Source of the DNA: an uncultured Pelagibacteraceae bacterium
GTDB lineage: Bacteria; Pseudomonadota; Alphaproteobacteria; Pelagibacterales; Pelagibacteraceae
Length of the DNA: 64,000 nt
Direction of reading: 5' to 3'
Assembly (NCBI GenBank): GCA_902524545.1
Contig: CABZDW010000003.1
Span: 19,849-83,848 of the forward strand
Made by a program: the position numbers and the translations under genes. The notes beneath the pieces were generated by a model. The model saw nothing but the letters and a program-made list of their open reading frames with translations, did no database searches and had not been told where the DNA came from. This document shows, piece by piece, positions 37,477 through 47,933 of the stretch (position 1 is its first letter; each line of letters starts with the position of its first letter).

Positions 37477-38559
37477 TTAAATTAAACTTTCTAACTCAAT
37501 ACTTGATGGTAACAGTTTTGCATCATCAAAATCTTTTAAATTATTTTGTTGAATAATTTTTTGTAAAACTTTCACATACTCATTTCCTGTTTCAGCATAT
37601 TTATCTAAATACTCTGATAAGATCATGCTGTCTAATGGTTCACCCAAATCTCTTAATTTTGCTCTGGCTGATCTAAAATCTTCATAACTTGAATGTGTAT
37701 TTATATTTCTTTGGTAAGCTCTTACAGATGCTTGCAGAACATTAAACTTCATAACTTTATGACCTTCATTTTTCTCGGAGTCTTTTGGTTTTAATCCCTC
37801 TCCTGACCACGTCCATTGTCCGAACAAAGCATTTCCTTGTTGTGCAAATCTTGACGTTCCCCAGCCTGTTTCTTTAGCAGCTTGAGCAAGTGCTAATGAG
37901 ACTGGAACTATATCCATTCTTCTTTTTAAAATTGATAAATCTCTTGAGGGTATGCCGTATTGTTTGTATTTTTTTTCTAACCATAGTTTCTCAGATTTTG
38001 AGTTATTGCTCTTATTAATTATGCCAAATAATCTTTTTCTATCTAGTTTGATGTTTTTGTTTTCCTCTAGTATTAATGGCAAAACTATTTGTATAAAAAA
38101 TTCTTTTCTCTTTTTTACACTTTCTATCATTTTTATTTCTGCGGGAAGTAAAGTTAAAGCTATAGGCTTAACTAGTTTTTTTTTTCTTACATCATCGAGC
38201 TTGTAATTTGTGTCTTCAAAAAGTTGTTTAATCGTTGCAGCATCTAATCTTACTGTATCCGTTTCTTGATCATTTAAACTATAAATGTCGATTAACAAAT
38301 CATCTTCATTTAATATTTGGGAATTTGATGAATTGAGGGATTTTTTATTAAGAGTGTATGCAAGTATTGCTTTTGAATTATTTTGAATTCCAGCCGAGCT
38401 TTCAATCTTATTGCTGGTAAAATTAATAACAATTGGTAAAGAATAAAAAAACAAAATAACAAGCACGCTACTCAAGATAACTCTTGGAAATGAACTTAAG
38501 CCATTTTCATCAAAATATTTAAATGGTTTTATTCTGTTTTTTCTTAAGATTTTTCTCAT
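37477..38559 (-). CDS. Bax-like glucosaminidase-domain membrane protein
   Basis: This 360-residue protein has an N-terminal membrane anchor (about residues 28-50) and a long linker. A C-terminal glucosaminidase domain of the Bax/FlgJ type carries VSLALAQAAKETGWGTSRFAQQGNALFGQWTW, of which AQAAKETGWG with the catalytic Glu is the key element. It probably cleaves peptidoglycan glycan strands between GlcNAc and MurNAc. It follows the Nfu gene by 3 bases. The anchor suggests a periplasmic, inner-membrane-bound enzyme. Confidence 0.82.
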   Translation of the reverse strand: MRKILRKNRIKPFKYFDENGLSSFPRVILSSVLVILFFYSLPIVINFTSNKIESSAGIQNNSKAILAYTLNKKSLNSSNSQILNEDDLLIDIYSLNDQETDTVRLDAATIKQLFEDTNYKLDDVRKKKLVKPIALTLLPAEIKMIESVKKRKEFFIQIVLPLILEENKNIKLDRKRLFGIINKSNNSKSEKLWLEKKYKQYGIPSRDLSILKRRMDIVPVSLALAQAAKETGWGTSRFAQQGNALFGQWTWSGEGLKPKDSEKNEGHKVMKFNVLQASVRAYQRNINTHSSYEDFRSARAKLRDLGEPLDSMILSEYLDKYAETGNEYVKVLQKIIQQNNLKDFDDAKLLPSSIELESLI

Positions 38560-38562
38560 ATA

Positions 38563-39102
38563 TTAAACAGCCTCTACTTTTTTTACCTCTGGTAAGTAGT
38601 GACATAAAAGATTTTGAACACCTTGTTTTAATGTCATTGTAGAACTAGGACAGCCAGAACAGCTCCCTTGTAGTTGAACTTTAACAACTCCATCTTTAAA
38701 TTCTTTAAATTTAATATCTCCCCCATCTCTTGCTATTGCTGGACGAATTTTCTCTTCAAGTAATTGCACTATTCGTTTCTCAATTTCATCAAGGCTTTCA
38801 TTTTGCTCATTTAGATCTTTATTAATTACAAATTCTTTTCCTGATGCATAAAATTCATTAATATGAGAAATCACAATATGCTTAATATCATCCCAGGAAT
38901 TTTCATCATATTTATTTACTGAAATGAAATCTTTACTTAAAAAAATTCCCTCAACACCATTTACTGAAAGAATATTTTTAATTAATTCATTATTTATATT
39001 ATCGTTCTTAGTTACTTCAAATGATCCTGCACTAGAGACAACCTTGCCTGGTATAAATTTTAAAGAGTTAGGATTTGGTGTTATTTCAGTTTGAATGAAC
39101 AT
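38563..39102 (-). CDS. NifU/NFU1-type Fe-S scaffold protein
   Basis: This 179-residue protein has the N-terminal Nfu_N domain (FIQTEITPNPNSLKFIPG) and a C-terminal NifU domain with GGDIKFKEFKDGVVKVQLQG and the cluster cysteines C148 and C151 in GSCSGCPSS. Family members carry 4Fe-4S clusters and deliver them to target enzymes. It matches mitochondrial NFU1 in layout. Targets in the window that need 4Fe-4S clusters include MiaB and Nth. Confidence 0.9.
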   Translation of the reverse strand: MFIQTEITPNPNSLKFIPGKVVSSAGSFEVTKNDNINNELIKNILSVNGVEGIFLSKDFISVNKYDENSWDDIKHIVISHINEFYASGKEFVINKDLNEQNESLDEIEKRIVQLLEEKIRPAIARDGGDIKFKEFKDGVVKVQLQGSCSGCPSSTMTLKQGVQNLLCHYLPEVKKVEAV

Positions 39103-39155
39103 AAATTATATATAAGCAATATTTAAAAAAATGGTACTGCTTTATGAAAATATAT

Positions 39156-40157
39156 TCAAAAACCTACAATTTCATGAATTTTTTTAATTTTTTTTGAGGC
39201 AATTTCATTAGCTTTCTCATATCCTTCTTTAAGTATTTTTTCCAAAAAAACTTTGTCATCTAACAGCTTTTTAATTTCTGATGAAATTGGATTTATTTCA
39301 TTAACAACTATATCCGATAATTTTTCCTTAAATTCTGAAAAATTTTTTCCAGCAAATTCATCAATCGATTCTTGAAGTGTATTATTCATCAAACTTGAAT
39401 AAATACCAATTAAATTTTTAGCCTCAGGTCTTTTTTCTAATTCCTCAATTGCGGAGGGCAAAGGTAGAGTGTCCGTTTTTGCTTTTTTAATTTTATTTAT
39501 TATTTGATCTTTATCATCAGTTAAATTTACTCTACTCAGGTCGGATACCTCTGATTTACTCATCTTTTTGAGACCATCCTTAAGACTCATAATTCTAGAA
39601 AATTCTTTTTTAATCAAAGGTTCAGGGGCTATAAAAAAATTTTCAATTTTATAATCATTGTTAAATTTTTGTGCTATATTGCGACATAACTCTAAATGTT
39701 GTTTTTGGTCATCTCCAACCGGTACATGAGTTGAGTCATATAATAGAATGTCAGCTGCCATCAAAACAGGATATGAATAAAGACCAATGCTTGCTTTTTC
39801 TTTATCTTTCCCAGCCTTTTCCTTAAATTGGGTCATCCTATTTAACCATCCCATTCTAGCAACACAGCTCAAAATCCACGCCGTCTCTGAGTGAGCACTC
39901 ACCTGGGACTGCTTAAAAATTATACTTTTTTTAGGATCGATCCCACTGGCAATAAATGTAGCTACTGTCTCATGTGTATTTGATTTTAAATCTTTTGGAT
40001 TTTGGCTTACAGTTATTGCATGAAGGTCAACTACACAAAAAATACACTTATTTTGGGCGTCATTATTTAGATCAACAAAATTTTTTATTGCCCCTAAATA
40101 ATTTCCTAGATGAAGATTCCCGGTAGGTTGAACTCCAGAAAAAATTTTTTTTTTCAT
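39156..40157 (-). CDS. trpS: Tryptophanyl-tRNA synthetase
   Basis: TrpS charges tRNA-Trp. The class I signatures are present: HLGN (HIGH variant) in SGVQPTGNLHLGNYLGAI near the N-terminus, VPVGDDQKQHLELCR, and the KMSKS loop KKMSKSE near residue 197. The 333-residue length is normal. It follows the repaired end of murJ by only 3 bases, which supports murJ-trpS being one operon. Confidence 0.96.
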   Translation of the reverse strand: MKKKIFSGVQPTGNLHLGNYLGAIKNFVDLNNDAQNKCIFCVVDLHAITVSQNPKDLKSNTHETVATFIASGIDPKKSIIFKQSQVSAHSETAWILSCVARMGWLNRMTQFKEKAGKDKEKASIGLYSYPVLMAADILLYDSTHVPVGDDQKQHLELCRNIAQKFNNDYKIENFFIAPEPLIKKEFSRIMSLKDGLKKMSKSEVSDLSRVNLTDDKDQIINKIKKAKTDTLPLPSAIEELEKRPEAKNLIGIYSSLMNNTLQESIDEFAGKNFSEFKEKLSDIVVNEINPISSEIKKLLDDKVFLEKILKEGYEKANEIASKKIKKIHEIVGF

Positions 40158-40160
40158 ATT

Positions 40161-41689
40161 CTAATACTTTAATTTAATATCTTGATAATTAAAAGCTTTG
40201 ATAAAATATGACAGTCCAAAATAAAAAATTATTGTGAATAAAACACATAATAATAAATAAGCAGACTTGAAAAAATAGGCATAACTTAATTGATTTTCAA
40301 ATAATAAAATCAGGTATTGAAAGAAAACACCCATCATGATTGATGCAAAAATTATCTTAACAAATTGTTTAAAAAAGTTTTTTCAAACTCAAACAAATTA
40401 TCATTTTTTAAATAGATAAATAATGTTAAGGAATTAAACCAGGAGGATATTGTTGTTGCTATTGGAATAATTATAAAACCGATATCTTTAAAAAAGTAAA
40501 TACTTATCAAAATATTTAGTAAAACAGATACTAAAGAAATATAAAATGGAGTTTTGGTGTCATGATTTGCAAAAAAAAATGTAGAAAAAACCTTTATTAA
40601 TGCAAATGCTGGGAGTCCTAAACTAAAATAGTAAAGAGCATTTGAGGAATTTAAAACTGAGTTTTCTACAAAAGAACCATATCCAAATAAAGCTGAAATA
40701 ATTTGCTCAGATCCTATAACTAATGCTACTGATGCAGGTATACTTAAAAACATACTTAGCTCTAAAGCTTTATTTTGAATTAGTGATATTTTCTTCTTTT
40801 TTTTTTGATGAACATGCTTTGAAAGCTGAGGCAGGACAACAACACCAATAGCTATTCCAGCTATTGCCAAATTAATTTGGTATATTCTATCAGCATAATA
40901 TAAGTATGATACAGCACTCGCTTGGAACGAAGCTATAATTGTCCCGACTAAAATATTTATTTGTGTAACGCCAGAGGAAAAAATACTTGGCAATAATTTC
41001 TTAAAAAAAAACTTTACTTTATTAGTTATTTTAAATTTAAAACTGAAATTTAAAACATAATATTTTTTTACAAATTTATATAAAAAAATTAATTGTAATA
41101 ACCCTGAGATAGATATTCCGTATGAGAGATAGTAAATTAATTCATCTCCTAAATATCTTCCAAAAAATAAAATGGAAATTAAAACTATATTTAAAATAAT
41201 AGGCGCTGCTGATGCGGCCGCAAATTTATTATGCGAGTTTAAAATGGCACCAAAAAAAGAAGATAAACTTACAAACATTAAAAAGGGGAAAGTAATTCTG
41301 GTTAAAGTAGTTGCCAATTCAAATTTTTTAGTGTCTTCGACAAAGCCGGGGGCTATTAATCCTACAAAAATTGGCATAAAAATTTCAGTTATTAGAACTA
41401 AAAAGAATAAAATTAAGAATAATAAATTAAAAACATTATTGGCAAATATATTTGAACTAGATTTATTTTTAACTAATTCAGAAGTGTAGGTAGGAACAAA
41501 GGCTGAATTGAAGGTTCCCTCAGCGAAAAGTCTCCTAAAAGTATTCGGTATCCTAAACGCAACAAAAAAAACGTCAGCCAAAAAACTTGTTCCAAGAAAA
41601 ATTGCTATTAAAACATCTCTCAAATATCCAAGTAATCTGCTGATAATAGTATAGAAACCAAAAGTCCCTGTTGACTTAACTAAATTCAT
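40161..41689 (-). pseudogene. murJ: Lipid II flippase MurJ, -1 frame change near the 3' end
   Basis: MurJ flips lipid II to the periplasm for peptidoglycan synthesis. Frame 0 from the ATG at 41689 stops at 40352 after 445 residues, with the start LLGYLRDVLIAIFLG and RRLFAEGTFNSAFVPTY. Beyond a T_TTT_TTA heptamer at 40376-40370 the -1 frame continues for about 70 codons (FKQFVKIIFASIMMGV) to a TAG at 40163-40161, restoring a normal total of about 509 residues. The gene may be a programmed frameshift, a true mutation, or a one-base sequencing deletion in the T-run. Marked as pseudogene only for lack of a better type. Confidence 0.75.
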
Positions 41690-41739
41690 AAATCATATTA
41701 GTCTTAAATTTACCTCATTTGTACACCTAATTAAGCTAA

Positions 41740-44025
41740 ATGAAAAAAACAAAAATTGATCACTATACAGATAAAGAAGCTTTAGATTACCACCGTCATA
41801 ATAAACCAGGCAAGATTGAAATCTCATCCTCAAAAAATATGACCACAAAAAGAGATCTCGCTTTAGCTTACTCGCCAGGAGTAGCAGCACCAGTTAAAGC
41901 CATTAGTGAAAATCCAGAAACTGCATTTGACTACACAAGTAAAGGAAACCTTGTTGCGGTAATAAGTAATGGTACTGCAATTTTAGGCATGGGTAATTTA
42001 GGTGCTTTAGCATCAAAACCTGTTATGGAAGGAAAAGCAGTATTATTTAAAAGGTTTGCTGATATTGACTCTATTGATCTAGAAATTGATTCTGAGGATC
42101 ACAATGAGATAATTAATAGTATTAAAAATTTTGCTCCAAGTTTTGGAGGTATTAATTTGGAGGACATTGCTGCTCCAGACTGTTTTATTATTGAGGAAAA
42201 ACTAAAAGAAATTTTAGATATCCCGGTCTTTCATGATGACCAACATGGTACGGCAATCATAACCACGGCAGCATTAATCAACGCGCTTGATATTACCAAA
42301 AAAAAAATTGAGCAGGTAAAAATAGTTGTAAACGGTGCAGGTGCATCAGCGATGGCTTGTGCTAATTTATTTAAAAAAAGTGGTGTTCCACAAAAAAATA
42401 TTACAATGGTTGACAGAACAGGAGTGATCTATAGTGGACGGGAAAATTTAAACCAGTGGAAATTAGCTCACGCTATTGATACTAAACATCGAACTTTATC
42501 AGATGTGATCAAAAATGCTGACGTGTTTTTAGGTTTATCAGCAAAAGGGGCTTTGACGAAAGATATGGTTAAAAAAATGGGTAAAAATCCAATTATATTT
42601 GCGTGCGCAAATCCTGATCCAGAAATTAAACCTGAAGAAGTTGCAGAGGTAAGAAGTGATGCAATTATGGCCACTGGAAGATCAGACTATCCAAATCAAG
42701 TAAATAATCTAATTGGTTTTCCATACATATTTAGAGGCGCATTAGATGTAAGATCTAAAACTATAAACGAGGACATGAAAATTGCTGCCGCTCATGCAAT
42801 TGCAAATTTAGCTAAAGAGGAAGTTCCTGATGAAGTTGTTGCTGCGATGGGAGGCGAGAGACCGCATTACGGCAAAGATTATATAATTCCTTCAACATTT
42901 GATCCGAGACTTATAAGCGTAATTCCTGCTGCAGTAGCTAAAGCGGCTATAGACTCTGGTGTCGCTAGAATAAATATAAAGGATTTTGATAATTACAAAG
43001 ATCAGTTAAGACAAAGATTGGATCCAACAGTTACAATTATGCAGGGAATAAATAATTACATAAAGAAAAAACCCAAAAAAGTAATTTTTGCAGATGGTGA
43101 AGATGAAAATATGCTTAAAGCAGCTATAGCGTTTAAAAACTCTAATTTGGGAATACCGATCTTAGTTGGAAAAGAGGATTTAATTAAAAATCAACTAAAA
43201 AAAATAGGTTACAGTGAGAATTTCGACATAGAAATCGTCAATTCAAAAGATGCTAAAAAAAGAGAAAAGTATGTAAAATATCTTTTTGGAAAACTTCAAA
43301 GAAATAAAGGCATGCTGGAGTGGGATTGTGATCGTTTAGTAAGAAATGATAGGGTTGTTTGGGCATCCTGTATGGTAGCATGTAAGGATGCTGATGCGAT
43401 GGTAACTGGAAATACTAGAAGATATTCTTCATCGCTGGAGAAGATAACTCAAGTTGTAGATCCTAGAGTAGGAGAAATAATGTTTGGCCTAAACTTAATA
43501 GTTAATAGAGGAAAAACAATTTTTATATGTGATACATCTGTCATTGAATATCCTGATGCAAATCAGCTAGCAGAAATGGCGAAATCAGCTGCTAGAGTAG
43601 TTAGATTGTTTGGATTTGATCCTAAAGTCGCTTTCTTATCTCATTCTACTTTTGGAGAACCAGCCACTGACAGAACTAAAAGATTAAGTGATGCGGTTGA
43701 AATTCTCAAAAAAGATAAAGTTGATTTTAAATTTGACGGGGAAATGCAGCCAGATGTTGCTCTAGAAGAGTTATATAAAGAACTATACCCTTTTTCAGAA
43801 ATTGTTGGAAATTCCAATGTCTTGATAATGCCTAGCCAGCATAGTGCAGCTATTTCATACAAAATGATAAAATCAATGAGTAGAGCAAAGGTTATTGGAC
43901 CATTGTTAATTGGCTTGGGTCTTCCAATAGAGATTGCTCCTCTAAGAACTTCTACCTCGGAAATTATTAATTTAGCATCAATTGCAGCGTATTCTTCAGA
44001 TGTAATTGATTATAAAAAAAATTAA
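41740..44025 (+). CDS. maeB: NADP-dependent malic enzyme with phosphotransacetylase domain
   Basis: This 761-residue protein has two domains. The N-terminal malic enzyme has the [18 protein letters not shown] and [14 protein letters not shown] motifs (residues about 40-420). The C-terminal domain (about 435-761) resembles phosphate acetyltransferase, with VFA-DGE and [10 protein letters not shown]. MaeB oxidatively decarboxylates malate to pyruvate, generating NADPH. The fused PTA domain in this family is usually regulatory and catalytically inactive. It is divergent from murJ. Confidence 0.96.
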   Translation: MKKTKIDHYTDKEALDYHRHNKPGKIEISSSKNMTTKRDLALAYSPGVAAPVKAISENPETAFDYTSKGNLVAVISNGTAILGMGNLGALASKPVMEGKAVLFKRFADIDSIDLEIDSEDHNEIINSIKNFAPSFGGINLEDIAAPDCFIIEEKLKEILDIPVFHDDQHGTAIITTAALINALDITKKKIEQVKIVVNGAGASAMACANLFKKSGVPQKNITMVDRTGVIYSGRENLNQWKLAHAIDTKHRTLSDVIKNADVFLGLSAKGALTKDMVKKMGKNPIIFACANPDPEIKPEEVAEVRSDAIMATGRSDYPNQVNNLIGFPYIFRGALDVRSKTINEDMKIAAAHAIANLAKEEVPDEVVAAMGGERPHYGKDYIIPSTFDPRLISVIPAAVAKAAIDSGVARINIKDFDNYKDQLRQRLDPTVTIMQGINNYIKKKPKKVIFADGEDENMLKAAIAFKNSNLGIPILVGKEDLIKNQLKKIGYSENFDIEIVNSKDAKKREKYVKYLFGKLQRNKGMLEWDCDRLVRNDRVVWASCMVACKDADAMVTGNTRRYSSSLEKITQVVDPRVGEIMFGLNLIVNRGKTIFICDTSVIEYPDANQLAEMAKSAARVVRLFGFDPKVAFLSHSTFGEPATDRTKRLSDAVEILKKDKVDFKFDGEMQPDVALEELYKELYPFSEIVGNSNVLIMPSQHSAAISYKMIKSMSRAKVIGPLLIGLGLPIEIAPLRTSTSEIINLASIAAYSSDVIDYKKN

Positions 44026-44615
44026 TTTTTTTGAATTCTTAAATCATCAACAATCAAAATACTTGCGATGACATTCTCAACATCTAATATTTCTTTAGCC
44101 TCTTTTATTACTGACATTTTTTCATCTGATGTTAAAGCTATACCGTATACATAAATTTTCTTTTTATAAGTATCTATCTGGTAGTTAGTTGCCTTTATTT
44201 CCTTATTTAAAATTAAAGCTGTCCTTAATTGTGAAGTGATTAAAATATCTTTTGCAGATTGTTGAAAGTTAAATTTTTCTTTAATTTTGATATCATTTCT
44301 CACAGATCTTGCTCCCTCCGTTTCCCAAGCCAATTTTGTTATTTTTAGTTTTTCTTCTGGATTATTAACTTTACCAGTTAAGAAAATTCTCCCATCCAGG
44401 ACTTTTGATTTAATTGATAAAAAATATTTTTTATCCATTATTAATAATCTTGCTGACAAGTTTTTTTGCATTATAGAGTCATCAATCTGTGTTCCCAAAG
44501 ATCTTGGATCTAAAGCAACAGACACTCCTGTCCCGAAAATGCCCTTAGAGGAAACACCAACACATCCTGATAAAAATAATGTTACACATATTAATATAAA
44601 AATTTTAAACTTCAT
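44022..44615 (-). CDS. BON-domain outer-membrane lipoprotein (DolP-like)
   Basis: The 197-residue protein has a lipoprotein signal (residues 1-17) and lipobox LSGCVG with C18. Two BON domains follow, with DGRIFLTGKVNNPEEKLKI and KIYVYGIALTSDEKMSV as the repeat cores. This is the layout of DolP/YraP, which supports outer-membrane integrity and BAM function. It lies beside rsmI and an LpoA-like gene, matching part of the yraL-yraM-yraN-diaA-yraP cluster of E. coli. It overlaps rsmI by 11 bases. Confidence 0.82.
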   Translation of the reverse strand: MKFKIFILICVTLFLSGCVGVSSKGIFGTGVSVALDPRSLGTQIDDSIMQKNLSARLLIMDKKYFLSIKSKVLDGRIFLTGKVNNPEEKLKITKLAWETEGARSVRNDIKIKEKFNFQQSAKDILITSQLRTALILNKEIKATNYQIDTYKKKIYVYGIALTSDEKMSVIKEAKEILDVENVIASILIVDDLRIQKN

Positions 44616-45468
44616 TTTTTATCTGTAAGCAAAAGTCGTAAATTTTTTTTTTAGGTATATTATTATTTTGAGAAATTAAATTTACGATTTCTCTAATGCT
44701 TAATTTTTTAATCATTTTTCTTATATTATTCTTATCTGATTCACTTAATAAAAGAGAACTTTTTTTTACTCTTTTTTTTTCAGATATCACTAAAGTTAAT
44801 TCACCTTTTAAGTTTTCATCAAAAAGTTTCAAGTCATCAACTTTGTATCTTAAATATTCCTCATAAAATTTTGTCATTTCTCTACATATCAAAATATCTC
44901 TTTCAGAAAAATTATTTTTAATAAAGGGAATAGCTTTATTTATTTTTTTTGGAGAGATAAAAAAAACAATAGATGAATTTAGTTGGGTCAGAAATTTTAA
45001 ATCATTTTTAATATCTTTTAGTTTTGTTGGAAAGAATCCATAAAAAAAATATTTTTCAGAAAAACCACTAATAGATACAGCAGTGCTTACTGCAGAGGGT
45101 CCCGGTAATGGAAAGATATTTATTTTTTCTTCAACACACTCTTTTATCAAAATAGCTCCAGGGTCTGATATTCCTGGCGTGCCAGCATCTGATATTAAAG
45201 ATATAATTTTATCATTTATCAAATAATTTATAATTGTAGATAAATTTTTCTTCTCATTAAATTTGTGATTGGGTAATAATTTTGATTTGACATCAAATTT
45301 TTTCAATAATTTTCTCGAAATTCGCGTGTCTTCACATAAAATGAAATCTGATTTTTTTAAAATTTCTGTTGCTCGATAAGTAATATCCCCTAAATTTCCA
45401 ATGGGAGTGGGTATTATATATAAACCTTTTTTAATTTCTTTATTTTGAAATTTAGGGTTTACAGTCAT
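44605..45468 (-). CDS. rsmI: 16S rRNA 2'-O-methyltransferase RsmI
   Basis: RsmI methylates the ribose of C1402 in 16S rRNA. The 287-residue SAM-dependent tetrapyrrole-methylase-fold protein starts with the family signature LYIIPTPIGNLGDITYRA and has CEDTRISRKLL, SLISDAGTPGISDPG and FPLPGPSAVSTAVSISG. It is divergent from the LpoA-like gene, with a 34-base spacer holding both promoters. Confidence 0.94.
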   Translation of the reverse strand: MTVNPKFQNKEIKKGLYIIPTPIGNLGDITYRATEILKKSDFILCEDTRISRKLLKKFDVKSKLLPNHKFNEKKNLSTIINYLINDKIISLISDAGTPGISDPGAILIKECVEEKINIFPLPGPSAVSTAVSISGFSEKYFFYGFFPTKLKDIKNDLKFLTQLNSSIVFFISPKKINKAIPFIKNNFSERDILICREMTKFYEEYLRYKVDDLKLFDENLKGELTLVISEKKRVKKSSLLLSESDKNNIRKMIKKLSIREIVNLISQNNNIPKKKIYDFCLQIKNEV

Positions 45469-45502
45469 AATTATACAATACTAAAATTATATAAATCATT
45501 AA

Positions 45503-46657
45503 ATGAATAAATTTTTTAAAATTCTTTTTTCTATATTTTTGGTTTTATTATTAGGAACATCTATTTCGTATTCCGAAGAAACAAAAATTAAAATTGGGGT
45601 GTTGGTGCCACTATCAGGAGAAAACGCGTCCTTAGGAAAACAAATACTTAATTCAATAAGAATGGCCTTAATTGATATAAAAAATAATGACATAGAGATA
45701 TATCCTAAAGATACTAGATCCAATCCTGATGTAACATTACGTTCGGCTTTAGAGTTTGAGAAGATGGGAATATCATTAGTTATAGGTCCAGTTTTTCATA
45801 AAAATTTATTTTTTTTGGATAAAGTAAAAAGTATAACTTTTTTATCTCTTACAAACAGAACTTTAGATCTTCATAAAAATATTATTAGCAGTGGTATCAA
45901 CTCCTCTTCACAATTAAATACAATTAAAAAATTTTTGGAAAAAAGTGGGATAAAAAAAACAATTTTTTTAATTCCAAATTTAAATTATGACCAAGAAATT
46001 AAAAAGGGAATTAAAGAGTCAAAGATAAAATTTTTTAAACAATACAAATATGATATTGATCCTACTAAATTAACAAAACAAATAGAAAAAATCACAAATT
46101 ATGGAATTAGAAAACAAAATCTATTAGATGAAATATCACGAGTTAAAAATTCTGATGATCCAAATAAAGAAAGAGTTATAGAGAATCTTGAAAAAAAATA
46201 TACGCTTGGAAATGTAAAATTTGACTCTGTTATAATTACAGATTTTGATGAAAGTTTAAAAAGTGTCGTTACCTCATTACTGTATACTGATGTATCACCA
46301 AAAAATAAATATATAATTACTTTAAACCAATGGTTTGATCAAAGTTTATTAAAGGAAAAGAATTTACAGCCAATTTATTATCCTTCAATTAATAAACAAA
46401 ATTTGGATGAGTTTACTGATAAATTTTTTAAAAAATTTAATTATAAACCAAGTTACTTGTCATTACTGTGTTATGATTTAGTAGGATTAATATATTACCT
46501 ATCTCTTAAAAATGAAGGTTTAGAAATAGGTAAATCATTTAAAACCCAAAATACATTTAAAGGTAAAATAGGAGTTTTTGAAATTAAAGATAATAAAATT
46601 AATCATCAATTAAATTTTTATGAAATTAATAACGGAAAACTCATAGAAATTTTTTAA
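45503..46657 (+). CDS. LpoA/LppC-like penicillin-binding-protein activator
   Basis: The 384-residue protein has a signal peptide (about 1-23, ending SYS) followed by a type-I periplasmic binding fold. It opens with the ligand-cleft strand KIGVLVPLSGENASLGKQI and continues with SLVIGPVFHKNLFFL and FDSVIITDFDESLKSV. In LpoA-type proteins this fold activates penicillin-binding protein 1A from the outer membrane. No lipobox cysteine is visible in the signal region, so this may be soluble periplasmic. Being next to rsmI fits the LpoA assignment. It converges on rdgB. Confidence 0.72.
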   Translation: MNKFFKILFSIFLVLLLGTSISYSEETKIKIGVLVPLSGENASLGKQILNSIRMALIDIKNNDIEIYPKDTRSNPDVTLRSALEFEKMGISLVIGPVFHKNLFFLDKVKSITFLSLTNRTLDLHKNIISSGINSSSQLNTIKKFLEKSGIKKTIFLIPNLNYDQEIKKGIKESKIKFFKQYKYDIDPTKLTKQIEKITNYGIRKQNLLDEISRVKNSDDPNKERVIENLEKKYTLGNVKFDSVIITDFDESLKSVVTSLLYTDVSPKNKYIITLNQWFDQSLLKEKNLQPIYYPSINKQNLDEFTDKFFKKFNYKPSYLSLLCYDLVGLIYYLSLKNEGLEIGKSFKTQNTFKGKIGVFEIKDNKINHQLNFYEINNGKLIEIF

Positions 46658-47243
46658 TCTTTTTAAATGCAATTGATCTATGGTCGATTTTACATTTACT
46701 AGAAAACTTCATTTCACCAAATGTTTGTCTTTTTTTTTGTGGGATAAAAATTGGATCATATCCAAAACCATTTTTTCCTCTAATTTTAGTTGATATAGAA
46801 CCTTCGATTTTTCCAACAACACTTGCAATTATTTTATCTAAATAACAGATTGACAGTGCACATACAAATCTTGCTTTGATATTTTTAATTTTCCAATTTT
46901 TATCTTTTTTATTTAACTCTCTATATACTCTATTAATTGCTTTCCTAAAATCTCCCTTAGGTCCCGCCCATCTAGCTGAAAAAATTCCAGGTTTTTTATT
47001 CAAACAATCTATTTCAAGACCAGAGTCATCAGCAATACAAACTAAATTTGATTTTTTTGAAAAATACTTTGATTTAATTAATGAATTTTCCTTAAATGTT
47101 CGACCATTCTCTACAGGGCTTTTAAGATTAAAATCTGATGTAGAGAAAATTTTAATTGATTTTGGTAATAAACCCTTAATTTCCCTAAGTTTTCCCTTAT
47201 TATTTGTACCAATTAATATTTTTGATATTTTTTTTTTTAACAT
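46641..47243 (-). CDS. rdgB: XTP/dITP diphosphatase (RdgB/HAM1)
   Basis: RdgB hydrolyses non-canonical purine triphosphates (ITP, XTP) to keep them out of DNA. The 200-residue protein has the family start ILIGTNNKGKLREI, the ADDSGLEID loop with the metal-binding Asp pair, PGIFSARWAG and FGYDPIFIP. The 3' end overlaps the convergent LpoA-like gene by 17 bases. It is divergent from grpE with a 36-base spacer. Confidence 0.94.
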   Translation of the reverse strand: MLKKKISKILIGTNNKGKLREIKGLLPKSIKIFSTSDFNLKSPVENGRTFKENSLIKSKYFSKKSNLVCIADDSGLEIDCLNKKPGIFSARWAGPKGDFRKAINRVYRELNKKDKNWKIKNIKARFVCALSICYLDKIIASVVGKIEGSISTKIRGKNGFGYDPIFIPQKKRQTFGEMKFSSKCKIDHRSIAFKKIKKFL

Positions 47244-47279
47244 CTAGAAATTCCTGGATTTCTTACCATATAAGCTTTT

Positions 47280-47921
47280 ATGGAAAAAGAAGAAAAAGAA
47301 AATATCCAAAATGAAAATTTAGCTTCGGAAGAAAATAACCAATCTATTCATCATGGAAATCAAATAAATGATGATGCAGATAAAAAAAAAGAAAAAAATA
47401 AAAAAGAATTAACGCCAGAAGAAAAAATTTTAGAGTTAGAAGATAAACTTGCTAGAACATTTGCTGAAATGGAAAACCAGAGACGAAGATTTGAAAAAGA
47501 AAAAGAAGATGCTTTTGAATACGGTGGTTTTTCTTTCGCTAAAGAAGCACTAACCCTAATAGATAACTTTGAAAGATCCAAGATTATTCTAGAAAGTGAT
47601 GACAAGCTAAAAGATACTAACGCACTTAAAAAAACTTTAGAGCATTTTGATATAATTCACAAAGATCTAATATCTATATTTAAAAAAAATGACATCAAAC
47701 AAATTGATAGTCTTAATAAAAAACTAGATCCAAACCTTCATCAAGCAATGATGGAAATTGAGGATGATACAAAGGAGCCAGGGACAATTGTTCAAGAAAT
47801 TCAAAAAGGTTTCACAATTAAAAATCGGTTATTAAGGCCCTCTTTAGTTGGCGTAGCTAAGAAAACTCAAGAAAAAACAACTAAAAATGACGAAAGTAAA
47901 GAAAATCCAGAGATTAAATAA
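47280..47921 (+). CDS. grpE: Nucleotide exchange factor GrpE
   Basis: GrpE releases ADP from DnaK. The 213-residue protein has a charged, disordered N-terminal region (about 1-55), a coiled coil (LEDKLARTFAEMENQRRRFEKE), and a C-terminal beta-wing with KKLDPNLHQAMMEIED, QEIQKGFTIKNRLLRPSLVGV. It is followed by dnaK and dnaJ, the classic heat-shock operon. A heat-shock-type promoter occurs between grpE and dnaK. Confidence 0.95.
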   Translation: MEKEEKENIQNENLASEENNQSIHHGNQINDDADKKKEKNKKELTPEEKILELEDKLARTFAEMENQRRRFEKEKEDAFEYGGFSFAKEALTLIDNFERSKIILESDDKLKDTNALKKTLEHFDIIHKDLISIFKKNDIKQIDSLNKKLDPNLHQAMMEIEDDTKEPGTIVQEIQKGFTIKNRLLRPSLVGVAKKTQEKTTKNDESKENPEIK

Positions 47922-47933
47922 TGCTTAAGACAA

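Noticed and set aside
41214-41221. NotI site GCGGCCGC in murJ (another at 52684 in dapB) as a cloning scar
   Set aside because: Both sites are in frame and encode normal alanine-rich parts of the proteins, with no vector sequence near.
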